DNA from: Candidatus Sulfotelmatobacter sp.
Lineage (GTDB): Bacteria > Acidobacteriota > Terriglobia > Terriglobales > Acidobacteriaceae
Direction of reading: 5' to 3'
Assembly (NCBI GenBank): GCA_030044775.1
Contig: JASICF010000258.1
Location: 1-10,102 of the forward strand
Length of the DNA stretch: 10,102 nucleotides
Below the pieces are notes generated by a model, which was given only the letters and a program-made list of their open reading frames with translations, made no database searches and had not been told where the DNA came from. A program made the translations under genes and the position numbers. Below are positions 1-6,174 of the stretch, in pieces; the stretch's first letter is position 1; every line of letters begins with the position of its first letter.

Positions 1-5
1 CTGAT

Positions 6-1304
6 ATGGTCAGGCCAAAATGTCTGCTCGTGGCGTTTCTTCTTTTTCCGTTCGCCCCGCGGCCCTCGTGGACACAAACCGAAACTCAAACAGCAGCTCC
101 TCATGCCGTGATTTTGCATGCCGCCGGCTTTTTTGATGTAAAGGCCGGGCGCGTGATCAAGCCCGGCGAGATTCTGGTTCAGGGCGAGCGCATCGCAGAG
201 GTCGGCACATCGGTAAAACATCCTGCGAACGCGGAGGTGATCGATCTGGGAGATCGTATCTTGATGCCCGGCCTGGTCGATGCTCACGTGCACCTTTTTC
301 TGCATCCCGGCGCAGAAGACTTGCAGACCGTCCAGGAATCTGTGCCGCAGCGCACGATTACGGCGCTCTCGGCTGCACGTGATGACCTGATGGCGGGTTA
401 TACCGCCGAACGCGATATGGGAACCGAAGGCGCAGGATCGGCCGATACCGCTGTGCGGAATGCCATTAATGAGGGCACGTATCCCGGGCCGCGGCTGCGC
501 ATCAGCGGCAATGCGATCGACATTCTCGGTGGGCACGAAGACGCAATTCACTTCAATCCCGCACAGCATGTGCTCTCCAATGCAACGTACGCCAACAACA
601 AGGATGAGATCATCGCCGTCATGAGGGAGCAATATAAGGAAGGCGCCGATTTCACCAAGATTTACGAGACCGGGCCCGACCGTGTGCGCGACGGCAAATT
701 CACAACCAATTATCAGTTCACCGAAGCCGAATTGAAGGCGGCCGTTGAGGAAGCGGCGAGGGTCGGGAAGAACGTAGCAGTGCATGCGACCGGCGAACCC
801 GGCACGTTATTCGCAGCGGAGGCGGGAGTGGCTTCGATCGACCATGCCAACCAGCTTGGCGACGAGACCATGAGGCTCATGCGCGAAAAGCAGATTTTTG
901 CGGTGCCGACGTTCACCATCTTCGAGTATTTTGCGGATCATGCCGCGAATGCGGCGCAAGCCGCGCGCGAGCACGAAATGCTCGATCTGAAGATTCAGGA
1001 TTTCCGGAAACAGCTTGCGGCGGGAGTTCCGATGGCAGTCGGCTCGGATGTAGGCCCGTTTCCCCACGGTACTCAGGCCCGCGAACTGGTGCTGATGGTG
1101 AAGTATGGAATGACGCCGGCGGCGGCGCTACAGGCCGACCTGCTGCATGGAGCGAAGCTGCTCGGCTGGGATGGACAAATCGGGGAGCTCGCGCCGGGCT
1201 ATTTCGCCGATATCGTGGCGGTTCCTGGCGATCCGCTGCAAGATATTAGCGTGGTGCAGAAGGTTTCGTTCGTGATGAAAGACGGGGTGGTTTACCGGCA
1301 CTGA
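6..1304 (+). CDS. Secreted amidohydrolase (imidazolonepropionase-like metal-dependent hydrolase)
   Basis: A 432-residue protein of the amidohydrolase superfamily, probably a periplasmic metal-dependent hydrolase of the imidazolonepropionase/Xaa-Pro dipeptidase-like group. An N-terminal hydrophobic segment (about residues 6-18) looks like a signal peptide. A small beta-sandwich region follows, then the metal motif HVH (His94, His96), a likely carboxylated Lys218 in FTKIY, His260 in AVHATG, His280 in SIDHA and Asp348 in GSDVG. These are the full set of binuclear metal ligands in the usual order. The C-terminal GELAPGYFADIV element is typical of the family. The substrate cannot be read from sequence; cyclic amide, dipeptide and lactone hydrolysis are all known in this group. 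The ATG lies five bases from the window edge, so the true start could be further upstream. The gene converges on the oxidase cluster with only 29 bases between the stops and is not part of it. Confidence 0.88.
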   Translation: MVRPKCLLVAFLLFPFAPRPSWTQTETQTAAPHAVILHAAGFFDVKAGRVIKPGEILVQGERIAEVGTSVKHPANAEVIDLGDRILMPGLVDAHVHLFLHPGAEDLQTVQESVPQRTITALSAARDDLMAGYTAERDMGTEGAGSADTAVRNAINEGTYPGPRLRISGNAIDILGGHEDAIHFNPAQHVLSNATYANNKDEIIAVMREQYKEGADFTKIYETGPDRVRDGKFTTNYQFTEAELKAAVEEAARVGKNVAVHATGEPGTLFAAEAGVASIDHANQLGDETMRLMREKQIFAVPTFTIFEYFADHAANAAQAAREHEMLDLKIQDFRKQLAAGVPMAVGSDVGPFPHGTQARELVLMVKYGMTPAAALQADLLHGAKLLGWDGQIGELAPGYFADIVAVPGDPLQDISVVQKVSFVMKDGVVYRH

Positions 1305-1333
1305 CCTTCCTGAGCCGGCTGTTCGCTGGATCT

Positions 1334-1630
1334 TCAGTCGGCGTTCCGCCGATCCTGCCGCCACTCGTTCTCCTCAAGCCCAGCGAGATAGTCGCGTGTG
1401 GAGTTGCGTTTGCGGTAGCACACAAAAATCAGGCCAATGCTTCCTAGTGTCGGTGGCACGATGAGGATCAGGATACCGCTCTTAAGAGCCTGAATCATGC
1501 GAGAGCCCGAGGCGGCAGCTTGCGTGTAGCAGAGTGCGCAACTCTGGCCAAACAGAGGCACGGGCGCGAAGAGAACGAAAAAGCCCACGAGCGCGGCACA
1601 GGCGAAAAGAATCGGCTTGGAGAACTTCAT
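1334..1630 (-). CDS. Small two-helix membrane protein with CxxC motif, last gene of the oxidase cluster
   Basis: A 98-residue protein of unknown function. A hydrophobic segment at residues 7-28 (signal anchor or signal peptide) is followed by SCALCY, a CxxC pair at Cys31 and Cys34 placed just outside the membrane. After a short linker comes a second membrane helix at about residues 50-72, then a charged tail rich in Arg, Glu and Asp. Start: ATG with AGGAG eight bases upstream. It lies 32 bases after the subunit IV gene and is probably co-transcribed. The position of the CxxC next to the membrane, at the end of a haem-copper oxidase operon, would suit metal handling or thiol redox in oxidase assembly, but that is inference. 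It has no resemblance I can see to Sco, CtaG or rusticyanin. I recall similar small proteins near cox genes in Acidobacteria, without a known role. Confidence 0.8.
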   Translation of the reverse strand: MKFSKPILFACAALVGFFVLFAPVPLFGQSCALCYTQAAASGSRMIQALKSGILILIVPPTLGSIGLIFVCYRKRNSTRDYLAGLEENEWRQDRRNAD

Positions 1631-1662
1631 GACGACAACTCCTCATTCGCGATCTGCGGCAG

Positions 1663-1968
1663 CTAGTGCGCCCAAGGCACGCCGAGCAACTGCCGATAGC
1701 TATCCGTCCAGCCATATTGCATGCCGAGCGTGGTGGCGATCGAGAAAATCAACACAAACCACCGCAGCCCGCGGTTTTCCCACAGGTGCATAAAAAACAG
1801 CACAGCCAGCGCGGCTTCGATGATGGCCACAATGAGCATTCGTTCGAACATGCTGCCGACGCTGATGTTCTGATAGGAGATCACAAACTGAATTGCCGCC
1901 AGGATCAGCAGGCAAATGTACACCGCAACGTCTCTTCCCGCTCCACCGTTCTGTGTGTTTGAAGACAT
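1663..1968 (-). CDS. coxD: Cytochrome c oxidase subunit IV (prokaryotic, CtaF/CoxD-like)
   Basis: A small integral membrane subunit of the terminal oxidase, 101 residues from the chosen start. Three membrane helices are visible: DVAVYICLLILAAIQFVI, a second helix ending in the family signature FFMHLW, and WFVLIFSIATTLGM. Prokaryotic subunit IV proteins of about 100 residues with FFMHL in helix 2 normally stabilise the subunit I/III contact. Start choice: an in-frame ATG seven codons upstream (at 1989) has no Shine-Dalgarno, whereas the ATG at 1968 has GCGGGAG five bases upstream, so 1968 is preferred; 1989 remains possible. The gene follows a subunit III gene by 27 bases. The helix-2 position that is often Lys in relatives is Glu here (IIEAALAV), which may be of no consequence. 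Confidence 0.87.
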   Translation of the reverse strand: MSSNTQNGGAGRDVAVYICLLILAAIQFVISYQNISVGSMFERMLIVAIIEAALAVLFFMHLWENRGLRWFVLIFSIATTLGMQYGWTDSYRQLLGVPWAH

Positions 1969-1995
1969 AGTCGCTCCCGCATTCTCCATCGATAG

Positions 1996-2619
1996 TTAGT
2001 GGGACATGTTCAACAGATAAATCAACGGAACCACGAACATCCAGACCAGGTCGACAAAATGCCAGTACAGGCCGGTAACCTCGATATCATCGGCTTTGTA
2101 ACGGCCACCCATGTAGCGGATTCCGACCGCAATCAGGGCAATCACGCCGCCGGTTACGTGCAGAAGGTGCAAGCCAGTCACACTGAAGAACGCCGCGCCG
2201 AACAAAGGTGTACCGAAGGGATTGTGGAAAATGGTGACACCCGTGTCGAGCAACTCCATCCACTCGCGAATGTGAAGAACGGCAAACACGGCTCCCAGGA
2301 GGGCGGTGATCAGGATCCAGCGGAAGGCTCCGCTCTTTTCGCCCTTCTCGGCGGAACGGATGCCCATCAGCATCGTCAGGCTGCTGGTGAGCAGGATGAA
2401 GGTCATGAGCGCAACATTCGTAATGCTGTGGAATGGCCGCGGCCAGTCGGGGGTTGAATTTCGAATGAAGCCATAGGCAACGAGGCAGCCGGCAAAAGTT
2501 GCCGTATCGGCGATGATGAACAGCCACATCGCCATCTTTTTCGCCGGGACCGAAAATGCCGGTTCGCTCATGACCCCGGCGCCCGGGTGTCCGTGCATAG
2601 TTAAATCGGCTTGGCTCAC
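1996..2619 (-). CDS. coxC: Cytochrome c oxidase subunit III (conventional copy)
   Basis: Subunit III of the haem-copper oxidase, 207 residues, with the five-helix short form seen in bacterial caa3/quinol oxidases. Hallmarks: KMAMWLFIIADTATFAG at the start of helix 1, REWMEL with the conserved Glu119 in the middle helix, GLHLLHVTGGV (His151, His154), and the C-terminal YWHFVDLVWMFVVPLIYL signature. This subunit carries no redox centre; it stabilises subunit I and supports the proton-uptake and oxygen-entry side. Start: GTG at 2619 with a perfect AGGAGG at 2624-2629, four bases upstream; the next ATG (eighth codon) has no such site. It is 22 bases after a second, divergent subunit III gene and is clearly translated in the same transcript. 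Confidence 0.93.
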   Translation of the reverse strand: MSQADLTMHGHPGAGVMSEPAFSVPAKKMAMWLFIIADTATFAGCLVAYGFIRNSTPDWPRPFHSITNVALMTFILLTSSLTMLMGIRSAEKGEKSGAFRWILITALLGAVFAVLHIREWMELLDTGVTIFHNPFGTPLFGAAFFSVTGLHLLHVTGGVIALIAVGIRYMGGRYKADDIEVTGLYWHFVDLVWMFVVPLIYLLNMSH

Positions 2620-2641
2620 AATGCCTCCTGGCTTCGACGAG

Positions 2642-3316
2642 TTACAACTTCATCCATAGCAAAACAAGCAGATACACCCACAGAACACCCATAAAATGCC
2701 AATAGCGCGAAGTGGCGTCCAGCGTACTGCGTTTGAGAACACGTTTGTTGAACTTGGCGATGACCCTTATCAATCCTCCAAGGCCTCCGGAAACGTGCAG
2801 GGCGTGGGCAATGGTCAACAGGTAGAAAAACGAATAACTGATGTTGGTAGCGAAGCGAAGACCCTGCGAAACGAGTTCGCGCCAGGCAAAGATCTGACCC
2901 GCAACGAACAATAATCCCAGAGCCAGGGTGATATAAAGCCAGCGCAAGGGATTCTCAACGCGCTCCTGCAAGCCGCCCATGAAGGCGGCGACGCGACGCC
3001 GGGAAATCTCCAATGTGAAGCTGCTGGCGATGATGACAAGGGTGTTGAAATACAAGATTGGCGGCAGAGTCATGTGCTGCCAATCGCGCGCTCCTCCCTG
3101 GCGAACGACCAGCGCGCTGGTGAAGGCCGCGAAGGTCATGGTGATGCTGGCCAAACCCACCCAGATACCCGTACTTGCGGGCGGCGGGGATGAGTTTTTC
3201 ACTTTGCGCAAATCACCGGACGCGGGGCCAAGATTGCGCCAGCCACCGTTGCCCGGGCCTTGGCCCGGCAAACGGTCGACATCCATCTTTGGCGGTTCGT
3301 GAACTACTGTCGCCAT
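2642..3316 (-). CDS. Second, divergent cytochrome c oxidase subunit III-like protein
   Basis: A 224-residue membrane protein of the subunit III fold. After a 45-residue soluble, Pro/Gly-rich N-terminus come five helices, beginning STGIWVGLASITMTFAAF. Family marks include GQIFAWRELVSQG (Gln141, Glu147), HALHVSGGLGGL (His171, His174) and TSRYWHFMGVLWVYLLVLL at the C-terminus. In that last motif the Asp of the usual YWHFVDxVW is Gly. It differs strongly from the neighbouring subunit III (2619-1996), so this is an old paralogue, not a recent duplication. Start choice: the long frame begins at a TTG (3361) without a ribosome site, while the ATG at 3316 has GAGGGAG-type Shine-Dalgarno (3326-3334) nine bases upstream, so 3316 is used. 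The gap to coxA is 121 bases, the longest in the cluster, and contains two small hairpins. Confidence 0.9.
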   Translation of the reverse strand: MATVVHEPPKMDVDRLPGQGPGNGGWRNLGPASGDLRKVKNSSPPPASTGIWVGLASITMTFAAFTSALVVRQGGARDWQHMTLPPILYFNTLVIIASSFTLEISRRRVAAFMGGLQERVENPLRWLYITLALGLLFVAGQIFAWRELVSQGLRFATNISYSFFYLLTIAHALHVSGGLGGLIRVIAKFNKRVLKRSTLDATSRYWHFMGVLWVYLLVLLWMKL

Positions 3317-3325
3317 GACTGCCAA

Positions 3326-3334
3326 CTCTCCCTC
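3326..3334 (-). promoter_or_regulatory. Shine-Dalgarno that fixes the start of the divergent subunit III
   Basis: On the minus strand GAGGGAGAG lies nine bases before the ATG at 3316. No comparable site precedes the TTG at 3361, so the shorter protein is the likely product. Confidence 0.7.
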
Positions 3335-3335
3335 A

Positions 3336-3390
3336 GCGGCTAAAGCCGTACAATTTTTCAACCTTTGGCAGCGCAGCTAAACGCCGCGCT
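3336..3390 (-). other. Two small RNA hairpins in the coxA-subunit III spacer
   Basis: Reading the minus strand after the coxA stop, positions 3390-3370 form AGCGCGGC-GTTTA-GCTGCGCT, an eight-pair stem (one G-U) with a five-base loop. Closer to the next gene, 3348-3337 form CGGC-TTTA-GCCG, ending three bases before the Shine-Dalgarno at 3326-3334. Neither has a U-tract, so they do not look like terminators. They could be mRNA-stability or processing elements setting the ratio of subunit I to later subunits. Small hairpins of this size also arise by chance in GC-rich DNA. Confidence 0.3.
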
Positions 3391-3437
3391 ATTTCCACCA
3401 CCGATTTTCCACCTCAAGAACGACGCATCGGAAGCTT

Positions 3438-5219
3438 CTACTTCTCTTCGTCGGCGCTATGGACCGACTCAGAAGATGTTTGCATGATGAAGTCGGAACT
3501 CGCTCCCTCCACGCTGTACTGATACGGGTCGTGATAAACCACCGGCATCTTGTCGCCGAAGTTATTGTGCGGGGGCGGGGTAGCGGTGCTCCATTCGAGG
3601 CTTGTGCCCTGCCACGGATTATCCGGAGCGGGCGCTCCCTTGAAGCGGCTGTGAATGAGGTTGTAGATGAAAATCAACTGCGCGGCGCCGGTGGCGAGCG
3701 CAGCCACGGTAATGAACTTGTGAACCGGGATCAGCGGGATGAGATAGTCATCCACGAACGCCTGGTACCGCCTTACATTGCCGGCGATGCCGAGATAGTG
3801 AAAGGGCATGAAGATGCAGTACGTGCCAACGAAGGTCAGCCAGAAGTGCAGTTTACCCAGAGACTCGTTCATCATGCGACCGGTCATCTTGGGAAACCAG
3901 AAGTAGGTTCCGCCGAAGATGCCGAAGATGGCGGCAACCGCCATTACCAGATGGAAGTGGCCGACAACGAAGTAAGTGGCGTGCAGCATAATATCGATCG
4001 ATGGTTGCGCCAAAAAGAAGCCGCTGACTCCCCCGCTAATGAACATGGAAACAAAGCCAAGGGCGAACAGCGAGGCGGTATTAATTCGCAATTTCGAGCC
4101 GTACAGGCTTCCCAGCCAGATCAGCACGATGATCGTCGATGGAATGGTGATGATCAGGGTCGGGAATGAGAACGCCAACGAGGAGATCGGGTTCATACCG
4201 CTGACAAACATGTGGTGGCCGTACACCATGTAGCTGAGCACGGCCAGAGCTCCCATCGAGTAGATCAGCACGCGATGGCTTAGCATGGGCCGGCGCATGT
4301 TGGTGATCAGAATATGAGACACGATGCCCATCCCCGGAATGATGGCGATGTATACCTCGGGGTGACCGAAGAACCAGAACAGATGCTGCCACAATAGAGT
4401 CGACCCGCCGGAGTGGGGCAGCAAACTGTCGTTGATAACCAGGTTCGAAGCAACGAAGAAACTGGTTCCGGCGACATGGTCCAGAATGAGGAGAATAGCC
4501 GCAGGCATCAGCACGGCAAATGCAGTCAAACCCATGATTGAGGTGATGAACCACGCCCAAGCACTCAGAGGAAGGCGCATCAGCGACATTCCTTTGCACC
4601 GCATGTCGAGGGTGGTGGTGATAAAGTTCAGCGAGCCGAAAAGCTGTCCTACGCAGAAGAAGGCGATAGAGAACGCCCACAAGACGACGCCCGTGCCCTG
4701 CCCTGGACCGGCGACAGCACCGACGGCGCTTAACGGGGCATACTGAGTCCAGCCCCCCAGCGTCGGGCCATCGGAAACGAAAAATGAAGCCATCAGGATG
4801 ATAAAACCGGTGAATGTCACCCAGAAGGACATCATGTTGAAATGCGGGAACGGCATGTCCTCGGCGCCAGTCTGAATGGGAAGAAAAAAGTTACCGAAGG
4901 CGGCGAAGGGAGCGGTTGTCAGCACGAAGAACACCATGATGGTGCCGTGCATGGTCATCAACTGCAGATAATACTCGGGGGTCATTATGTCGCCGGGCGC
5001 GCCGTTTTTGGAAAGCAGATGCAGCCCCGGGATCGCGAAGTTAGCGAAGCCGAGGTGCAGGCGCATGAGCCAGGAGAGCACCATCCCGACGATGACGGCG
5101 ACCAGAGCCAGAGCGTAATATTGCTTCCCGATTACTTTGTGATCAAGGCTGAAGATGTGCTTGCGAATGAAGCTCGTTGGGGCGCCGTGCTGCGCCGCAT
5201 GAGCGGACATATCGTGCAT
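3438..5219 (-). CDS. coxA: Cytochrome c oxidase subunit I (A-type haem-copper oxidase, K-channel Lys absent)
   Basis: Catalytic subunit, 593 residues from ATG 5219, twelve predicted helices. It reduces oxygen at haem a3/CuB and pumps protons across the inner membrane. Residues seen: haem a ligands His91 and His423; haem a3 ligand His421; CuB ligands His286, His335, His336; cross-link Tyr290 in HPEVY; D-channel Asp121, Asn110, Asn128 and gate Glu288; Arg483-Arg484 near the haem propionates. Oddities: the K-channel Lys (bovine Lys319, in PTGxK) aligns without gaps to Ile364 in PSTII, and the Mg ligand Asp (bovine Asp369) is Ala414 in LHATYF. The C-terminus keeps the usual LEWxTxxPPPHxNF element and a short acidic tail. 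Start: an upstream GTG (5228) lies inside the Shine-Dalgarno GAGGTGA (5225-5231) of the ATG, so the ATG is used. It is 59 bases after coxB. The haem-ligand set makes the family certain; whether oxygen is the real substrate rests on inference. Confidence 0.96.
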   Translation of the reverse strand: MHDMSAHAAQHGAPTSFIRKHIFSLDHKVIGKQYYALALVAVIVGMVLSWLMRLHLGFANFAIPGLHLLSKNGAPGDIMTPEYYLQLMTMHGTIMVFFVLTTAPFAAFGNFFLPIQTGAEDMPFPHFNMMSFWVTFTGFIILMASFFVSDGPTLGGWTQYAPLSAVGAVAGPGQGTGVVLWAFSIAFFCVGQLFGSLNFITTTLDMRCKGMSLMRLPLSAWAWFITSIMGLTAFAVLMPAAILLILDHVAGTSFFVASNLVINDSLLPHSGGSTLLWQHLFWFFGHPEVYIAIIPGMGIVSHILITNMRRPMLSHRVLIYSMGALAVLSYMVYGHHMFVSGMNPISSLAFSFPTLIITIPSTIIVLIWLGSLYGSKLRINTASLFALGFVSMFISGGVSGFFLAQPSIDIMLHATYFVVGHFHLVMAVAAIFGIFGGTYFWFPKMTGRMMNESLGKLHFWLTFVGTYCIFMPFHYLGIAGNVRRYQAFVDDYLIPLIPVHKFITVAALATGAAQLIFIYNLIHSRFKGAPAPDNPWQGTSLEWSTATPPPHNNFGDKMPVVYHDPYQYSVEGASSDFIMQTSSESVHSADEEK

Positions 5220-5224
5220 GGTGG

Positions 5225-5231
5225 TCACCTC
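5225..5231 (-). promoter_or_regulatory. Shine-Dalgarno that fixes the coxA start
   Basis: GAGGTGA on the minus strand, five bases before the ATG at 5219, matches the end of 16S rRNA over seven bases. The alternative GTG codon at 5228 is embedded in it, which argues against initiation there. Confidence 0.65.
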
Positions 5232-5278
5232 GAAAGAGATGTTGACAGCCTTGTAATTCCCTCTTGCTCAACCTGCGG

Positions 5279-6082
5279 TTACTGCAATGCCGCCTGCTGC
5301 TTGAGCCAGGCGTCATAATCTTCCGGAGACTTCACTTCCAGATAGGCCTTCATGTTGTAATGCCCGAGGCCGCAAAGCTGGGTGCAGACGATTTCATACT
5401 TGCCAGTCTTCGTGGCAGTGAAGTGGATCGAGAGATCCAACCCCGGCACAAAATCCTGATGGACGCGCAACTCCGGCACATAAAAGGAGTGCCCCAGATC
5501 TTTGGAGTGCATCAGCAGGTGAATCTCGCGGTTCACGGGAATCGCCATTTCCGCGGTTACGATGTCATCTTTCGAATCCTGATCGTTGGTGGTATCGAGT
5601 CCGTAGAAATTGGCGTTGGCTTCGCTGATCAGATTGGCGTGAATCGGGCCAAACTTTCCGTCAGGGCCGGGATAACGGAAGTAAAACGCAAACTGCCCCG
5701 CCTGTACCTGCACCGGCAGGGCATCGGCGCTGGGAGGGCTGAAATAAGCCTGACCCCAGGCTTTGGCGCCAAAGACACCCAAAGCCAAAACCTCGGTTCC
5801 AACGAGTACAAAAGCCGCGATGACGAGCGCGGCAGCGCCGCCGGGGAAACGCTTGATCGTGGCGTTGGGCGCGGGCGTCGCATACTTCCAGATAAAGATC
5901 GCGAGGAGAATCTGCGAAGCGAGGAAGGAGATGCCAGCCTCCCACATCGTATCCGCGTATTGCTCATCGATCAGATGGCCATGGGCAGAAATGTCGGCTG
6001 GCAAGGGCCAAATGTGCAGTACGATAGGAACCGCCGAAGCGATCGCAATCACAATAATCGTCACCGCCAATAGCTTCGCCAT
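5279..6082 (-). CDS. coxB: Cytochrome c oxidase subunit II with CuA site, no fused haem c
   Basis: A 267-residue subunit that accepts electrons at a binuclear CuA centre and passes them to haem a. CuA ligands are visible: His198 in GHSFYVPEL, then CTQLCGLGHYNM with Cys233, Cys237, His241 and Met244. There is no CxxCH after the CuA domain, so this is an aa3-type, not caa3, subunit and needs a separate donor. Three hydrophobic segments precede the cupredoxin domain (about residues 4-25, 47-66 and 81-105) rather than the usual two. The aromatic strip that is QWxWxFxYP in A-type proteins reads QFAFYFRYP, so the electron-entry Trp is Phe131. The Glu of CSELC, which binds Mg in A-type oxidases, is Gln235. 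Both features recall Thermus ba3 subunit II. Start: ATG with AAAGG seven bases upstream. It lies 92 bases after the cupredoxin gene, separated by a hairpin. Confidence 0.95.
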   Translation of the reverse strand: MAKLLAVTIIVIAIASAVPIVLHIWPLPADISAHGHLIDEQYADTMWEAGISFLASQILLAIFIWKYATPAPNATIKRFPGGAAALVIAAFVLVGTEVLALGVFGAKAWGQAYFSPPSADALPVQVQAGQFAFYFRYPGPDGKFGPIHANLISEANANFYGLDTTNDQDSKDDIVTAEMAIPVNREIHLLMHSKDLGHSFYVPELRVHQDFVPGLDLSIHFTATKTGKYEIVCTQLCGLGHYNMKAYLEVKSPEDYDAWLKQQAALQ

Positions 6083-6116
6083 ATGCCCGCCTTTCGCCGA
6101 TAGAACAGATATGGAA

Positions 6117-6144
6117 AATCGCCGCAGCCTGGACTGCGGCGATT
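6117..6144 (-). terminator. Perfect 11-pair hairpin with short U-tract between the cupredoxin gene and coxB
   Basis: AATCGCCGCAG (6117-6127) and CTGCGGCGATT (6134-6144) are perfect inverted repeats with a six-base loop. On the minus strand the second arm runs into TTTTCC, giving a GC-rich stem with a short U-tract, as in a weak intrinsic terminator. It sits 31 bases beyond the cupredoxin stop and 35 bases before the coxB start. It could terminate part of the transcript or protect a processed 3' end, making donor proteins more abundant than oxidase. No convincing separate promoter was seen for coxB. Confidence 0.55.
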
Positions 6145-6174
6145 GAGTCAGAGATTATCGTTTTGAAAAACGTC

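Noticed and set aside
1295..1318. Possible two-way terminator between the convergent genes (CCGGC...GCCGG)
   Set aside because: Only five pairs with a 14-base loop, overlaps the amidohydrolase stop codon and has no T-run on either strand.
3459..4169. Plus-strand open frame of 236 codons opposite coxA
   Set aside because: Fully inside coxA on the other strand, low-complexity charged product; a codon-bias shadow.
3438..5219. Subunit I as a nitric oxide reductase of the eNOR/sNOR type because the K-channel Lys is missing
   Set aside because: HPEVY with the cross-linking Tyr, all three CuB His and the D-channel are kept, which favours oxygen reduction. Not excluded fully, so the missing Lys is reported as its own finding.
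5264..6073. Long plus-strand open frame of 269 codons opposite coxB
   Set aside because: It lies antisense over nearly all of coxB, whose CuA ligands are certain. Its product is rich in charged residues without domains or motifs, as expected for a shadow in GC-rich DNA.
5279..6082. Labelling the enzyme as caa3-type oxidase
   Set aside because: Subunit IV and III resemble caa3 relatives, but subunit II ends shortly after the CuA domain and has no CxxCH, so no haem c is fused.
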